A stretch of DNA of 64,000 nucleotides from Bradyrhizobium sp. WBOS07. GTDB taxonomy: Bacteria; Pseudomonadota; Alphaproteobacteria; Rhizobiales; Xanthobacteraceae. The notes below the pieces were generated by a model. That model was not told the origin of the DNA. It searched no databases and was given only the letters and a program-made list of their open reading frames with translations. The DNA lies in contig NZ_CP029008.1 of assembly GCF_024585165.1 (NCBI RefSeq), forward strand, positions 2,666,001 to 2,730,000, given 5' to 3'. Below, in pieces: positions 1 through 9,342 of the stretch. Within the stretch, counting starts at the first letter, position 1. Every line of letters starts with the position of its first letter. Position numbers and translations under genes: made by a program.

Positions 1-1020
1 CACATGGGCGCCCTTGGGACACATGAAACCGTTGGCGTCCTCGACGCGATAGCGGAATGCATCGGCCGCCGAATCCGACACGGGCACGTTCGGATCGCCT
101 TTCCATGACAACGGCAGCCCGTTCTTCCGGCGCCCCATCAGCTTCTCGCCGGCCGAGACGCCGTTCGCCGCCGCGAAGGCCGCATGCGCGGCCTCAAACG
201 CCTCGAAGGTGGCCACATCCTGCGCGAACTGACGCACGGCAAGATAGCTTCCGTTCAGGGTGAACCGCCCGCTGGCACCGTTCCATCCCTCCACGTTCGG
301 GCAAAAGGTCAGCTCGTCGTATTCGTTGCGATAGCCCAGGATGAATTCGCCCGGCTCCACGACCCGGTCGTCATAGAGATCGCGAGCTCCCTCTCGCGCC
401 TGCTTGAAGCTCTCGCCATCCTGGTCCCTGAGGCCCCTGATCACCGGCTGGGCGAGCCCATCGCGAAACCCGAACGGCTCACGCAGCTTGCCATCCGCGC
501 CGAAGAAGTCGGAATCCGCCCCGACCTCGATAACGGAGAAGGCGCTCGGATCGACCGCGGGCAGCCGCGAAGTCACGCCGCGCATCTTCCATTCCGCCAG
601 CAGGATGTGCACCACCTCGCCGCCGCCGGGGCCTTCGCGATCGGTCCAGGTCCAGTGCCGGTCTTCGTCCCGCAACAGCTTGGCGCGCAATTCGCTGCCC
701 ATGCCGCTGCGGAACGGCGTCGGAAACGGATGCTCGCTGGTTTCCCGGCAGCCCAGCTTCGCCAGCCCCGAATAGGTGAAGCCGATCGCCACGACGGCAT
801 CGAGAGGCGCCTTCTGCTGCTTTTCCTGCTTCGGCTTGCCGACCTGTTCTGCGCTGGCGACCAGGCCGGAGTCGAGCAGCTGCGCCAGCCATGTCTTCGC
901 CAGCCTCTCGTCGAGGATCGTCAGCAGCCTGAAACGGCTGGTGGTGAGCGAGCCGAAGCCGCTCTTCAACATGGCCTGGATGTCGTGGCTTTGTTCGGAG
1001 AGACGTGGAGCGTGCCTCAT
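1..1020 (-). CDS. DyP-type heme peroxidase, 3' end outside the window
   Basis: This reading frame is open for 340 codons from an ATG at 1020 to the window edge, so the C-terminus is missing. DyP hallmarks are visible: GFRDG at residues 184-188 with the catalytic Asp187, a GEFILGYRNEY segment near 224-234, GSYLAVRQ near 257-264, and a C-terminal CPKGAHV whose His339 should be the proximal heme ligand. There is no Tat or Sec signal, so it is probably cytoplasmic, unlike EfeB. Its ATG overlaps the TGA of the upstream membrane-protein gene (ATGA), so it is the last visible gene of a four-gene operon. Family assignment is firm; the substrate is unknown. Confidence 0.9.
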   Translation of the reverse strand, partial: MRHAPRLSEQSHDIQAMLKSGFGSLTTSRFRLLTILDERLAKTWLAQLLDSGLVASAEQVGKPKQEKQQKAPLDAVVAIGFTYSGLAKLGCRETSEHPFPTPFRSGMGSELRAKLLRDEDRHWTWTDREGPGGGEVVHILLAEWKMRGVTSRLPAVDPSAFSVIEVGADSDFFGADGKLREPFGFRDGLAQPVIRGLRDQDGESFKQAREGARDLYDDRVVEPGEFILGYRNEYDELTFCPNVEGWNGASGRFTLNGSYLAVRQFAQDVATFEAFEAAHAAFAAANGVSAGEKLMGRRKNGLPLSWKGDPNVPVSDSAADAFRYRVEDANGFMCPKGAHV

Positions 1021-2828
1021 GTCTCGATGGCCCTCATGATCAGATCGTCGTTCTTCCCGTTGCGCTCGCCGAACAAGGCGTCGCGCAGCGTTGTGGCGAG
1101 ATTGATCTGGTCGACTGTCCGGTTGCAGGCGTCGAAATGGTAGAGATGCGGCAGCATGCTGTCGCGCGCATAGGACTTGAACCTCAGCTCGCACTTCACG
1201 CCGCGAAACACCACGAAGCGCGTCGGCGGAAAGCGGCGCGGCTGCGCGATGCCGGGTAGTCCGGGCAGCGCCGGGGCACGTGGACGCAGCTCGGTCCAGC
1301 GCCAGGCCAGCGTGGTGCCGGCGGCCGCGCCGTTGATGAAGTCGTCGAGATAGCCGCCGAAATTGCCGTCATAGTTCGAGCAGAACAGAAATCGCCGACC
1401 GTTGTCGATGATGTGCCAATGCCCGAAATGGATGCCGGGTGCGTTGCCGAGCCAGCCTTGCGTGAAGAACACGCGTCCGGCAAACGTCACGATGCGCAGC
1501 GCCATCCGGATGCACCACGCACTCCACCACCGCGGACCGCGCAGCTCCGTGAGGCTGAACATGTGCTGGGTTCCATCGACCAGATCGGCCTCGCATCGCT
1601 CGATCGTCGGATGGATCTGCTGGGCGCGCGGAACGTCGTCCTCGAGCGGATGAAAGAACTGCTCACTCAGCTTCTTGAACCGGCGGTTGAGCCAGTGAAA
1701 CAGCGCGCCGATGCAAAGCACCGCGGCGATCGCGACGACGGCGATGCCGATGATCTGCAATCCGGTCAGCTTTGGCAGCTTCGGCTCGACGACATGAGCC
1801 ATATAGTCCGGCGCCACCGCATAGGCGAGCGGCGCGAACGTGTAGGCAAGGGCGCACGCGGCGACGGCCAGCAGCAGCGGCACGCCGATCAGCCAGCCCC
1901 CCACATAGGTGGCCAGCGAGGAAAGCGTCTGGGTCGGCCGATCGAGCTCCTGCTGGACGCTGTTCAGCCAGCGCCGCCAGGACACGAATTGAGCGGGCAG
2001 CGGCACCAGGAACAGCCAGACGAGGAATGCGATCACGGCGAACGCCAGCAGCCCGTGCCAAGTCATCGTCAGCAGGCATTCGCTCGTCCTGGTGACGGCG
2101 TCTTCGATGGCCCGCCCCACCGGCCCCGGCTCGCCGAAGAACCAGTTGTAGGCCCGCGGAAGCGCCCAGGCGGTCCCAAGCACGACGAACCACAGCACGA
2201 TCGCCGCCACGGGATAAGCGAGCTTCGCACCGATGCTCGCCCCCTTCCCGCGCCAATAGGATCGCGGCGCAGGCTTGACCGCCCACTCGAAACGGGGATT
2301 GGCGTAAGCCCAGCGCGCCAGCGCCAGGGCGAATGCGGTGCGGTCGTTGCCGTATTTCAGCTTCAGCTTTCGCGCTTCGATGCGCGTCTGATCCAGCAGG
2401 TCGCTCTCCATCTTGATCTGCCGGACCGAACGGTCGCGCGCGCCGACGAAGCCGCCGGTGGCGATGCTGTGCCAGCTCATCAGCTGGTTCAGCAATTGCT
2501 CCTTGTCCTTGGCTGTGGGCGCTGCGACATCGGGAGCGACCATCGCGCCGAACAGCGTCCACATCGCGCCGTCGGGATGGTAGACCAGCCGATACAGCAG
2601 GTCGTAGGGACGCAACCCCTCCTCCACCGCCAGCTCGAGCACGAGCGACGGCTGCTGGTTCGGGGCGCCGCCTAAGGCCGGGAGCAGCCCGATCGAGGCG
2701 AAGTGCACCACCGCGACGTCCTCCAGCAGCGCATCCAATGCATCGTGAAGTTGCTTTGGGATTTCCGCTCCGCCGCTCCAGCCTGGCGCAACGATGCAGA
2801 TCATCTGCTGCCGGACGATCTCGAGCAT
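1017..2828 (-). CDS. four-helix membrane protein of unknown function in the P450/DyP cassette
   Basis: The 603-residue protein has a soluble N-terminal part of about 200 residues. Four hydrophobic segments follow at about 203-224, 256-280, 308-336 and 357-380. A roughly 220-residue C-terminal soluble region contains a striking motif, HFGHWHIIDNGRRF followed by LFCSNYDGNFGGYLDDF, at about 467-497. I do not recognise a named family. The gene lies 19 bp downstream of the P450 gene and overlaps the DyP start by ATGA, so it is translated with the peroxidase. It might tether or feed the two heme enzymes at the membrane, but that is inference. Confidence 0.8.
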   Translation of the reverse strand: MLEIVRQQMICIVAPGWSGGAEIPKQLHDALDALLEDVAVVHFASIGLLPALGGAPNQQPSLVLELAVEEGLRPYDLLYRLVYHPDGAMWTLFGAMVAPDVAAPTAKDKEQLLNQLMSWHSIATGGFVGARDRSVRQIKMESDLLDQTRIEARKLKLKYGNDRTAFALALARWAYANPRFEWAVKPAPRSYWRGKGASIGAKLAYPVAAIVLWFVVLGTAWALPRAYNWFFGEPGPVGRAIEDAVTRTSECLLTMTWHGLLAFAVIAFLVWLFLVPLPAQFVSWRRWLNSVQQELDRPTQTLSSLATYVGGWLIGVPLLLAVAACALAYTFAPLAYAVAPDYMAHVVEPKLPKLTGLQIIGIAVVAIAAVLCIGALFHWLNRRFKKLSEQFFHPLEDDVPRAQQIHPTIERCEADLVDGTQHMFSLTELRGPRWWSAWCIRMALRIVTFAGRVFFTQGWLGNAPGIHFGHWHIIDNGRRFLFCSNYDGNFGGYLDDFINGAAAGTTLAWRWTELRPRAPALPGLPGIAQPRRFPPTRFVVFRGVKCELRFKSYARDSMLPHLYHFDACNRTVDQINLATTLRDALFGERNGKNDDLIMRAIET

Positions 2829-2847
2829 GGCCCCGTCCTCCGCTCAC

Positions 2848-4131
2848 TCAGGTGGTACGCATGCGCATGCGCAGCATCAGCGGCCCGTCATAGGCGATGG
2901 CCTTGCCTTCGCCGCGCGCCAGTTGCAGCCGCGGCAGAGTGAGCAGGCCGATCAGCGCGCTGGTCAGGATCTCCACCGCGTGATCCCGCGCGGGACATTG
3001 GCGGTAGCCATATCCGAACATAAGATACCGCAAGGCATCGTTCCTGCCCCAATCGCGATCCGGGCAGAAGCGGCCGCTCTCGGGAACGGCGCTCGGATCG
3101 AACAGCGCGGCGATCGACAGCAGCGAGACCTTGCCGCCGCCCGGGCATCCGGCGTTGTACCGCGCTCCGGTCTTCATTTCGGTGTCGCGCGGCACGTCGC
3201 GCGCCAGCAGCGGAAAGATCGGCCGAAAGCGCATCAGCTCGAGCACATGGTTGCGCACGATCGTGCGGAACTCGGGATCGGTCCAGACGCCGGGCTCGCC
3301 GAGCTTGCCGGCCTTCGATCGCAGCTCCTCGTAGACCTTCGTTCGTCCCAGTAGCTCCTGGACAGCAAGGGCTCCAGACTGAACGGTGACCGGATGCGAG
3401 ATCCAGGCAAGGCCGACCGCGTTCCGTTCAATGTCCTCGGAGGCGCTCTTGACGCCCCAGGCGGCGCCGATCGGGCCGCTCACGCGATCGATCCGAGCCT
3501 GCAGCGCATCCCCGCAGGCTTCCGCCCGTCGCCGAAGATCGAGCGTCGCCAGGCTGCCGGCCAGGAGCTGCCCCGCCACATAGCGGATTTCGAGCATGTA
3601 CTGCCGTTGCAGGCCTTCGTCGACATCACCTCGTGCGGCGTCGGTCGCCGACCCCGCCACCACCGCACCCGTGGCCGCGCCGAACAGCGGCCGCATGGCG
3701 TGGAAGACGACCCACATCAGGTAGTCTTCGATCAGGTCGAATTCGCCCCCGCGCCCGTTCAGGACCTTGATCCGTCGCTGCGCCTCGGCATCGGAATCGG
3801 CGGGAACGTCCAGCGCCGCCAGCCGCGCATGGACCAGATCGCGATCGGCCGAATAGGTCGGGCCGGGATCCATCCCGATGAGATAGTCGCCGGACACCAT
3901 GTTGGCGGCATGCGCCGTGTTGGAGAAGCTGCGCGTCCGCGTCAGCACGTCCCTGACGGCACTGGCGCGCGCCGCAAGGCCAAGCCGGCCTCCGACCGAC
4001 GGCCAGAGTCGCAGCAGTGCGCCGAATGCACGCAAGACGGTCGTGTGGCGGTTGAGCCAGCAGAACAGGCCATAGGAGAGACGGCGTGCTCCCGGCGGCA
4101 ACGCGTCGGGTTCATAGGTCGAGAGCCTCAT
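2848..4131 (-). CDS. divergent cytochrome P450
   Basis: The 427-residue protein carries the P450 heme-thiolate loop FGYGYRQCPARDHAVE with Cys379, and an ELMR version of the ExxR motif at 298-301. The I-helix region around 238-255 (LAWISHPVTVQSGA) lacks the usual acid-Thr pair used for O2 activation, as in P450s that use peroxides or rearrange hydroperoxides. I chose the ATG at 4131, not the longer start at 4155, because it overlaps the TGA of the upstream cyclase/ATPase gene as ATGA. No ferredoxin or reductase gene is adjacent, which fits a peroxide-driven enzyme, though this is inference. Confidence 0.85.
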   Translation of the reverse strand: MRLSTYEPDALPPGARRLSYGLFCWLNRHTTVLRAFGALLRLWPSVGGRLGLAARASAVRDVLTRTRSFSNTAHAANMVSGDYLIGMDPGPTYSADRDLVHARLAALDVPADSDAEAQRRIKVLNGRGGEFDLIEDYLMWVVFHAMRPLFGAATGAVVAGSATDAARGDVDEGLQRQYMLEIRYVAGQLLAGSLATLDLRRRAEACGDALQARIDRVSGPIGAAWGVKSASEDIERNAVGLAWISHPVTVQSGALAVQELLGRTKVYEELRSKAGKLGEPGVWTDPEFRTIVRNHVLELMRFRPIFPLLARDVPRDTEMKTGARYNAGCPGGGKVSLLSIAALFDPSAVPESGRFCPDRDWGRNDALRYLMFGYGYRQCPARDHAVEILTSALIGLLTLPRLQLARGEGKAIAYDGPLMLRMRMRTT

Positions 4132-7100
4132 GCTGCATACCCGTCCTTCCGCCAATCTGCGAGGACCGCGGCGGCCTGTCTTTGATAGTGGGGCATGCCC
4201 AGACGGTCCGCCGCCTCGGCGGCTCGCTTGAAATTGGCTTCGGCGGCGGCCAGATCGCCCGCGTGCCGCAAGGTTTCCGCCAGCTCGTACAATGCTTCGG
4301 TCTGGTGACCGTATTCCTCGGCGGTCTCCTCAACGGCCTTGCGACCGACCGCGATCGCATCGTCGAGCCGACCGAGCTTGCGATAGGCGACGCCCAGGCT
4401 CACGCGCATGAACGTCCGGCCGTAGGGTCCGGCCGCCTCGTAGATGCGATCGGCAAACCCCTTCTCCAACATCGTCGCCGCCTCGGCGGCCTTGCCGTTG
4501 CGCGCAAGCGCGCTGCCGAGAACGCCCGTGCAAACCGAAAGCATGGTCGGGACGTTGTGCGTCATGCATTGCTGCACGCCGGCCCGCATCAAGGTCTCGG
4601 CTGGATCGAGCTCCCCGCCCTCGATCCATATCTGCGACTGGACGGTGTCGATCAGCAGCCGGGAATAGGGATGATTGATGTTCGACAGGATCTCGTAGGC
4701 CTTGGCACAGAACGTGTGGGCGGTTGAATTGTCGCCCAGTCGCCAGAGCGTGCTGGCATGGAACGCATACAGATTGACGATGGGAATGGCGGCCCATCCG
4801 GATTGGACGACATGTGCCGACAGTTCCGGTCCGTAGTCGGAGAGCAGAACATGGCCTTCCACGGCGGCCTCTGCATATCGCCCGAGAGCGTGGAGGTGCA
4901 TCAGGCGGGTCTGATGCGCCGCCATCATCATGTGGCGGCGCTGGGCCAGGCGGGCCGCCTCCAGACCCTGTGAGGCATACCGCAGGCCCTGCTCGAAGCG
5001 TCCGCGCATCCACAGGAACACCGCCGTCTCGGTCGACACCGCCGCTCGTGCGCGCTGATCGTTCAGCTGCACCGCGATGGCTTCCGCACGCTCCATGTTG
5101 CGGAAGATGTCGTCGATCTGGCCGAGAGCCAGCATGGCCCCGATCGCTTCCAGCCGAAGCGCGAGCTCCAGGGTCTGCGCGATCGAGGCGTCATCGACAC
5201 GGCGGGCTGCATGAAGTCCCTTCTCGAACGATTGAAGGGCCTCCTGATTGGCCGAGCGCGAAATGGCACGGGCCATCGACTTGACGGTGAATCTCGCCGC
5301 CTGCTCCCACTCCTCCCCTTTGAAGGCATGATGCGCCAGCGCCGGCGCGACATCGGCTTCAGCCGCCCATGGCCGCGCATGCAGCGCCAGGAAGGCCTGC
5401 CGGTGCAGCGCCTTCAGCCGCGCGCGCGTGAGAGCGGCGAGCACGACGTCGCGCACCAATGCGTGGCGAAACGCGAACGCGTGCTGTTCGAGCGAACCCC
5501 GTGCCTGGTCCGGCCCCGCCAGAAACCCGGACGCAACGCACAGACCCAGCAATTCTTCGGCTCGCCCCGGGTCCACGGCCTGCATCGCCGCGATCAGTTC
5601 GCGCGTGATGGGGTCGCCAAGGATCGCCGCGGCCTCGAGCGCGGATTTGGCGGCATCGGGCAGCCTGTCGACGCGCGCACTGATCACCGCGGCGATGGAG
5701 CCCGGCACGCGCAGCTCTCCGGGCGGCCGCTGCAGACGGTATGCACCCGGCGTTCCCTCGAGTGATCCGTCGTCGATCAGCGTAATGACCAACTGCTCCA
5801 GGAAGAAGGGATTGCCGTCGGCGCGCGCGACCAATTCGTTCATGATGCCGAGCACGGAGAGATCATCCCCCAGCAAGGCACGCGCGAGCCTGAGCATCTC
5901 GCCGTCGCGGAGAGGCTCGATCATCCGCTCTGCAAACCACGGCGCCTCGCGCCACTGATGGTCGAAATCGGGTCGATAGCTGACGCAGACCAGGATCGGC
6001 CATCCCTGGAGCTTTGGAAGCAGGGCCTCGAACAGCCGCCGGCTCTCGCGGTCGGCCAGGAAAACGTCCTCGAGCACGAGCACGAACGGGCCCGCCTGGG
6101 CGCGTCTGCGCACGAGCCACAGCAATGCCTCGCCGATGCGACGCCGCCGCTGGACCGGGTTCAGCGCCAGCCAGCCCTGGTCCGGCGCCGCAAGATCCAG
6201 CAAGTCATTGATCGCCGCGAGATGTGCGGCACCTTCCGGGGCCCATTCGGCGACCAGGGTGCGCCCAATGGACTGGGCATCCGTCATGCCTGTTTGCGGC
6301 AACCTGGCCAGGCTCGCGATCAGGTCCGCAGCGGTGCTGTAGGCGCGCGCGCTCGCATAACCTCTCGCCTGCGAAAGACAAACGTCGATGCCCTCACCTG
6401 CAAGCGCGGCGATCCAGTCGGCGATCAAGCGGGACTTGCCGATGCCGGCATCGCCGCACAGCCCGATCGTTCGCATCGCGCCGGTTCGAACGATGTCGAG
6501 ATCCCCGGCCAGCATCCGCAAGGACTCCTCGCGACCGACCAAAGGCGCCCAGCGCTGCTTGCGCGTCAGCGGCGCCGCCGCCGAGCTTTCGGTGGCGACC
6601 ACGACCTCATGGAGTTCGACAGGATCGTCCAGCCCTCGGACTGAGCGCAGCCCGACCGGCCGCGTGTCGATCTGCTGCGCGACGAGGCGCTGCGTCGCGG
6701 CACTGATCAGAATGCCGCCGGGCGGCGCCATCTTTTCGAGCCGCGATGCAAGGTGAATCGTCTTGCCGTCCGCACCGTAGTGCGACCAGCCGTATTGTCC
6801 GACGACGCCGACCAGGACCTCGCCGGAATTGATGCCGATACGCAGCGTCGGGCTGGCCACGCCCTGAAGCGCGTGGCCGGGAATGGTTGCCCGCTGCATC
6901 TTGAGGGCGGCAAGGCATGCCCGCAGCGCGTGATCCTCCTGCGCCACCGGCGCGCCGAACAAGGCGACGAGCCCGTCGCCGAGCAGCTGGCTCACCGTGC
7001 CGCCATAGGTCCCGACCGCCTCGGCCAAATGGTTGAGGGCCCTGCCGAGATAATTGCGGGATTCCTCAGGGTCGGAGTGCTGGAGCAGGGATGTCGAGTC

Positions 7101-7349
7101 GCATACGTCGACGAAGAGAACGCTGACCTGCTTGTTCTCAGTCAGCATCTGTGACCGAACCGCGGTGTAATCGTGCAGCGGGACAACCCGCGGCTCGCGG
7201 TCAGGTGTGCTGGCGACCGATGGAACGGAGGGCTGCTCCAAGGCACGATCGACGGCACGATCGAGGCGCGCGCCGCATTGAGAGCAGAAGCGATGCTCAC
7301 GAGAAACACGGGCCGAACATGCGGGACACTTGGTCACGGCTGTACTCAC
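4128..7349 (-). CDS. zinc-ribbon / class III nucleotide cyclase / STAND ATPase / TPR protein
   Basis: The 1073-residue multidomain protein starts with a four-Cys zinc ribbon (Cys8, Cys11, Cys22, Cys25). A class III nucleotidyl cyclase domain follows at about 70-255, with metal-binding Asp81 and Asp125 in VDVCDST and LLGDG. Next is an AAA/STAND NTPase with Walker A GDAGIGKS at 299-306, then a long TPR-like alpha-helical region to the end. This is the usual layout of large cyclase-ATPase regulators. It is the first gene of the cassette with P450, membrane protein and DyP peroxidase, so it may sense a ligand through its TPR part and make cyclic nucleotide, or act as a scaffold. The cyclase product cannot be told from sequence. 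Confidence 0.88.
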   Translation of the reverse strand: MSTAVTKCPACSARVSREHRFCSQCGARLDRAVDRALEQPSVPSVASTPDREPRVVPLHDYTAVRSQMLTENKQVSVLFVDVCDSTSLLQHSDPEESRNYLGRALNHLAEAVGTYGGTVSQLLGDGLVALFGAPVAQEDHALRACLAALKMQRATIPGHALQGVASPTLRIGINSGEVLVGVVGQYGWSHYGADGKTIHLASRLEKMAPPGGILISAATQRLVAQQIDTRPVGLRSVRGLDDPVELHEVVVATESSAAAPLTRKQRWAPLVGREESLRMLAGDLDIVRTGAMRTIGLCGDAGIGKSRLIADWIAALAGEGIDVCLSQARGYASARAYSTAADLIASLARLPQTGMTDAQSIGRTLVAEWAPEGAAHLAAINDLLDLAAPDQGWLALNPVQRRRRIGEALLWLVRRRAQAGPFVLVLEDVFLADRESRRLFEALLPKLQGWPILVCVSYRPDFDHQWREAPWFAERMIEPLRDGEMLRLARALLGDDLSVLGIMNELVARADGNPFFLEQLVITLIDDGSLEGTPGAYRLQRPPGELRVPGSIAAVISARVDRLPDAAKSALEAAAILGDPITRELIAAMQAVDPGRAEELLGLCVASGFLAGPDQARGSLEQHAFAFRHALVRDVVLAALTRARLKALHRQAFLALHARPWAAEADVAPALAHHAFKGEEWEQAARFTVKSMARAISRSANQEALQSFEKGLHAARRVDDASIAQTLELALRLEAIGAMLALGQIDDIFRNMERAEAIAVQLNDQRARAAVSTETAVFLWMRGRFEQGLRYASQGLEAARLAQRRHMMMAAHQTRLMHLHALGRYAEAAVEGHVLLSDYGPELSAHVVQSGWAAIPIVNLYAFHASTLWRLGDNSTAHTFCAKAYEILSNINHPYSRLLIDTVQSQIWIEGGELDPAETLMRAGVQQCMTHNVPTMLSVCTGVLGSALARNGKAAEAATMLEKGFADRIYEAAGPYGRTFMRVSLGVAYRKLGRLDDAIAVGRKAVEETAEEYGHQTEALYELAETLRHAGDLAAAEANFKRAAEAADRLGMPHYQRQAAAVLADWRKDGYAA

Positions 7350-7830
7350 TCATCAATGACTTCAACGCAGCAATCAACGCACACTGGCCTGATCATCGTC
7401 CCTCACCGGACGTGAACCCGCGCAGTCAAAATAAATCCGTCAAGCCAATGGCCTCGCCACCGGCTCCGCGCGCCGAGATCGCGCACAACCCATAGACGTA
7501 ACCGGAGAAGATGCGATCGGCGCACTTACTCCGGCGCGGGACCGCCGATTATCCCGCCGGGAAAGAAATCAATCCTGAAAAACGCAATGTCATAATAGGG
7601 CCCATAAGCAGTCAATGAGCAGTCTTCGGCCTATCAGCAATTGAAGGTAGTATAACCTCTTCGCACCAATTGAAAAGCCGTAGTTCGCGAGTTCGCGGCA
7701 AAAGCCGCCGCACGGTGCGGAACTCGGAAAAGGGCTCAGCGCAGTGCGCGAATAACGGATATGGCCGGGCTCGCGCGGGAACCAACTCTTCGCGGGGCCT
7801 CCGCACCAAAGCAGCAGGCCGTCCCTGCAC
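7350..7830. other. intergenic region, no gene recognised
   Basis: The spacer runs between the start of the cyclase/ATPase gene and the stop of mntH, both on the minus strand. It must hold the promoter of the P450/DyP cassette and the end of the mntH transcript. The part around 7560-7640 is less GC-rich than its surroundings and is the likeliest promoter zone. I see no convincing terminator, RNA gene or conserved ORF. Confidence 0.4.
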
Positions 7831-9180
7831 TCATCCAAAGAACGTATCGAACAACAGCTTCAGGTTCAGGACCACGATCACGCCCGCGACGATCCAGGCG
7901 ATCGCCGCGACCGATCTCGGTATCGCGAACTTGCCCATCTTGCGCCGGTCGGAAACTAAGCGGACCAGCGGGATGACGGCGAAGGGCAATTGCATCGACA
8001 GCACGACCTGGCTGAACACCAGCAGATCCGCCGTGCCGCGCTCGCCATAGATCGCGGTGACGACGATCACGGGGACGATGGCGATGCCGCGCGTGAGCAG
8101 GCGGCGCGCCCAGTTCGGCAGGCGCAGATCGAGAAAGCCTTCCATCACGATCTGGCCGGCGAGCGTCGCCGTCACCGTCGAGTTCAGGCCGGAGGCGAGC
8201 AGCGCCACCGCGAACAGCGTCGAGGCGATGCCGAGGCCCAGCAGCGGCGACAACAGCTCGAACGCCTGCCCGATCTCGGCGACATCCGAATGGCCGCTTT
8301 TGTGGAAGGTCGCAGCGGCGACGACGAGGATTGCGGCGTTGATGAACAGCGCCAGCATCAGGGCAATGGTCGAATCCGTCGTCGCCCATTTGATCGCCTC
8401 GCGGCGGCCTTCGTCGTTGCGCTCATAGGCGCGCGTCTGCACGATCGAGGAGTGCAGATAGAGATTGTGCGGCATCACGGTCGCGCCGATGATGCCGATC
8501 GCGATGTAGAGCATTTCGGGGTTGGTGAAGATCTCGCTCTTCGGCATGAAGCCGCGCAGCACCTCGGCGACCGGCGGCGCCGCGGCCGCGATCTGGACCG
8601 CAAAGCAGACCGCGATCACCGCCAGCAGCGCGATGACGAAGGCTTCGAGGAAACGGAAGCCGCGGTTCATCAACAGCAGCAGCAGGAAGGCATCGAGTGC
8701 GGCGAGCAGCGCGCCGCCGACCAGGGGAATGCCGAACAGGAGCTTCAACGCGATCGCGGTGCCGATGACCTCGGCGAGATCGCAGGCGATGATCGCCGCC
8801 TCGCAGGCGATCCAGAGCAGGAAGTTCACCGGCGGCGAATAGGTGGCGCGGCAGGCCTGGGCGAGGTCGCGGTCGGTGACGATGCCGAGCCGCGCCGCGA
8901 GCGATTGCAGCAGGATCGCCATCAGGTTCGAGAGCAGGATGACCGAGAGCAGCGTGTAGCCGAACTTCGATCCGCCGGCGAGGTCGGTCGCCCAGTTGCC
9001 GGGGTCCATGTAGCCGACCGAGACGAGATAGCCCGGACCGACGAAGGCGAGCAGCCGGCGCCACCAGCGGCCTGCGGCCGGAAGGGCGATGGTGGCGTTG
9101 ACCTCGGCGAGGCTCTTGGTGACGGGCGCATCAGCGCGCCAGCCGGCGGTGTCGGTCAAATCAGGCGATCGGGCATCCAT
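7831..9180 (-). CDS. mntH: Nramp-family Mn2+/H+ symporter MntH
   Basis: The inner-membrane Nramp carrier imports Mn2+ with protons. The metal-site motif DPGN is at residues 59-62, and the second half-site MPHNLYLHS is present later in the roughly 11-helix fold. I chose the ATG at 9180 (449 residues). The longer frame would begin inside the hexamer-repeat operator at 9210-9232, so the operator lies just upstream of the chosen start. In B. japonicum, mntH is known to be the main Mn importer and to be controlled by the Fur/Mur-type regulator in response to manganese, which fits the repeat seen here. It is divergent from an MFS gene. Confidence 0.95.
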   Translation of the reverse strand: MDARSPDLTDTAGWRADAPVTKSLAEVNATIALPAAGRWWRRLLAFVGPGYLVSVGYMDPGNWATDLAGGSKFGYTLLSVILLSNLMAILLQSLAARLGIVTDRDLAQACRATYSPPVNFLLWIACEAAIIACDLAEVIGTAIALKLLFGIPLVGGALLAALDAFLLLLLMNRGFRFLEAFVIALLAVIAVCFAVQIAAAAPPVAEVLRGFMPKSEIFTNPEMLYIAIGIIGATVMPHNLYLHSSIVQTRAYERNDEGRREAIKWATTDSTIALMLALFINAAILVVAAATFHKSGHSDVAEIGQAFELLSPLLGLGIASTLFAVALLASGLNSTVTATLAGQIVMEGFLDLRLPNWARRLLTRGIAIVPVIVVTAIYGERGTADLLVFSQVVLSMQLPFAVIPLVRLVSDRRKMGKFAIPRSVAAIAWIVAGVIVVLNLKLLFDTFFG

Positions 9181-9209
9181 ACGGCGAGAATACCGAAATC
9201 GAAGCTTAT

Positions 9210-9232
9210 TGCAACTCATTTGCAACTGCATC
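9210..9232. promoter_or_regulatory. probable Fur/Mur operator of mntH (direct hexamer repeats)
   Basis: Three imperfect direct hexamers are present: TGCAAC at 9210-9215, TGCAAC at 9221-9226 and TGCATC at 9227-9232. They lie 30-52 bp upstream of the mntH ATG. Published Bradyrhizobium Fur/Mur sites are described as imperfect direct repeats of a TGCATC-like hexamer, so manganese repression is likely. Confidence 0.6.
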
Positions 9233-9342
9233 TGGTGGCATGCGGCCTGGCTGTCATCTGCCCTCCTTGTCGGGAAGCGGGTGGGTTTGGCGGCCCCCGG
9301 CGCCGAATACTGGCGCCAACCCGACTTTGCAGGACATGAGCC

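Noticed and set aside
184..1143. 319-residue plus-strand ORF at the left edge
   Set aside because: The minus strand of the same region encodes clear DyP motifs, so this frame is only its antisense shadow.
7590..7838. 82-residue minus-strand ORF between the cassette and mntH
   Set aside because: It has no ribosome site, no recognisable motif, and overlaps the mntH stop.
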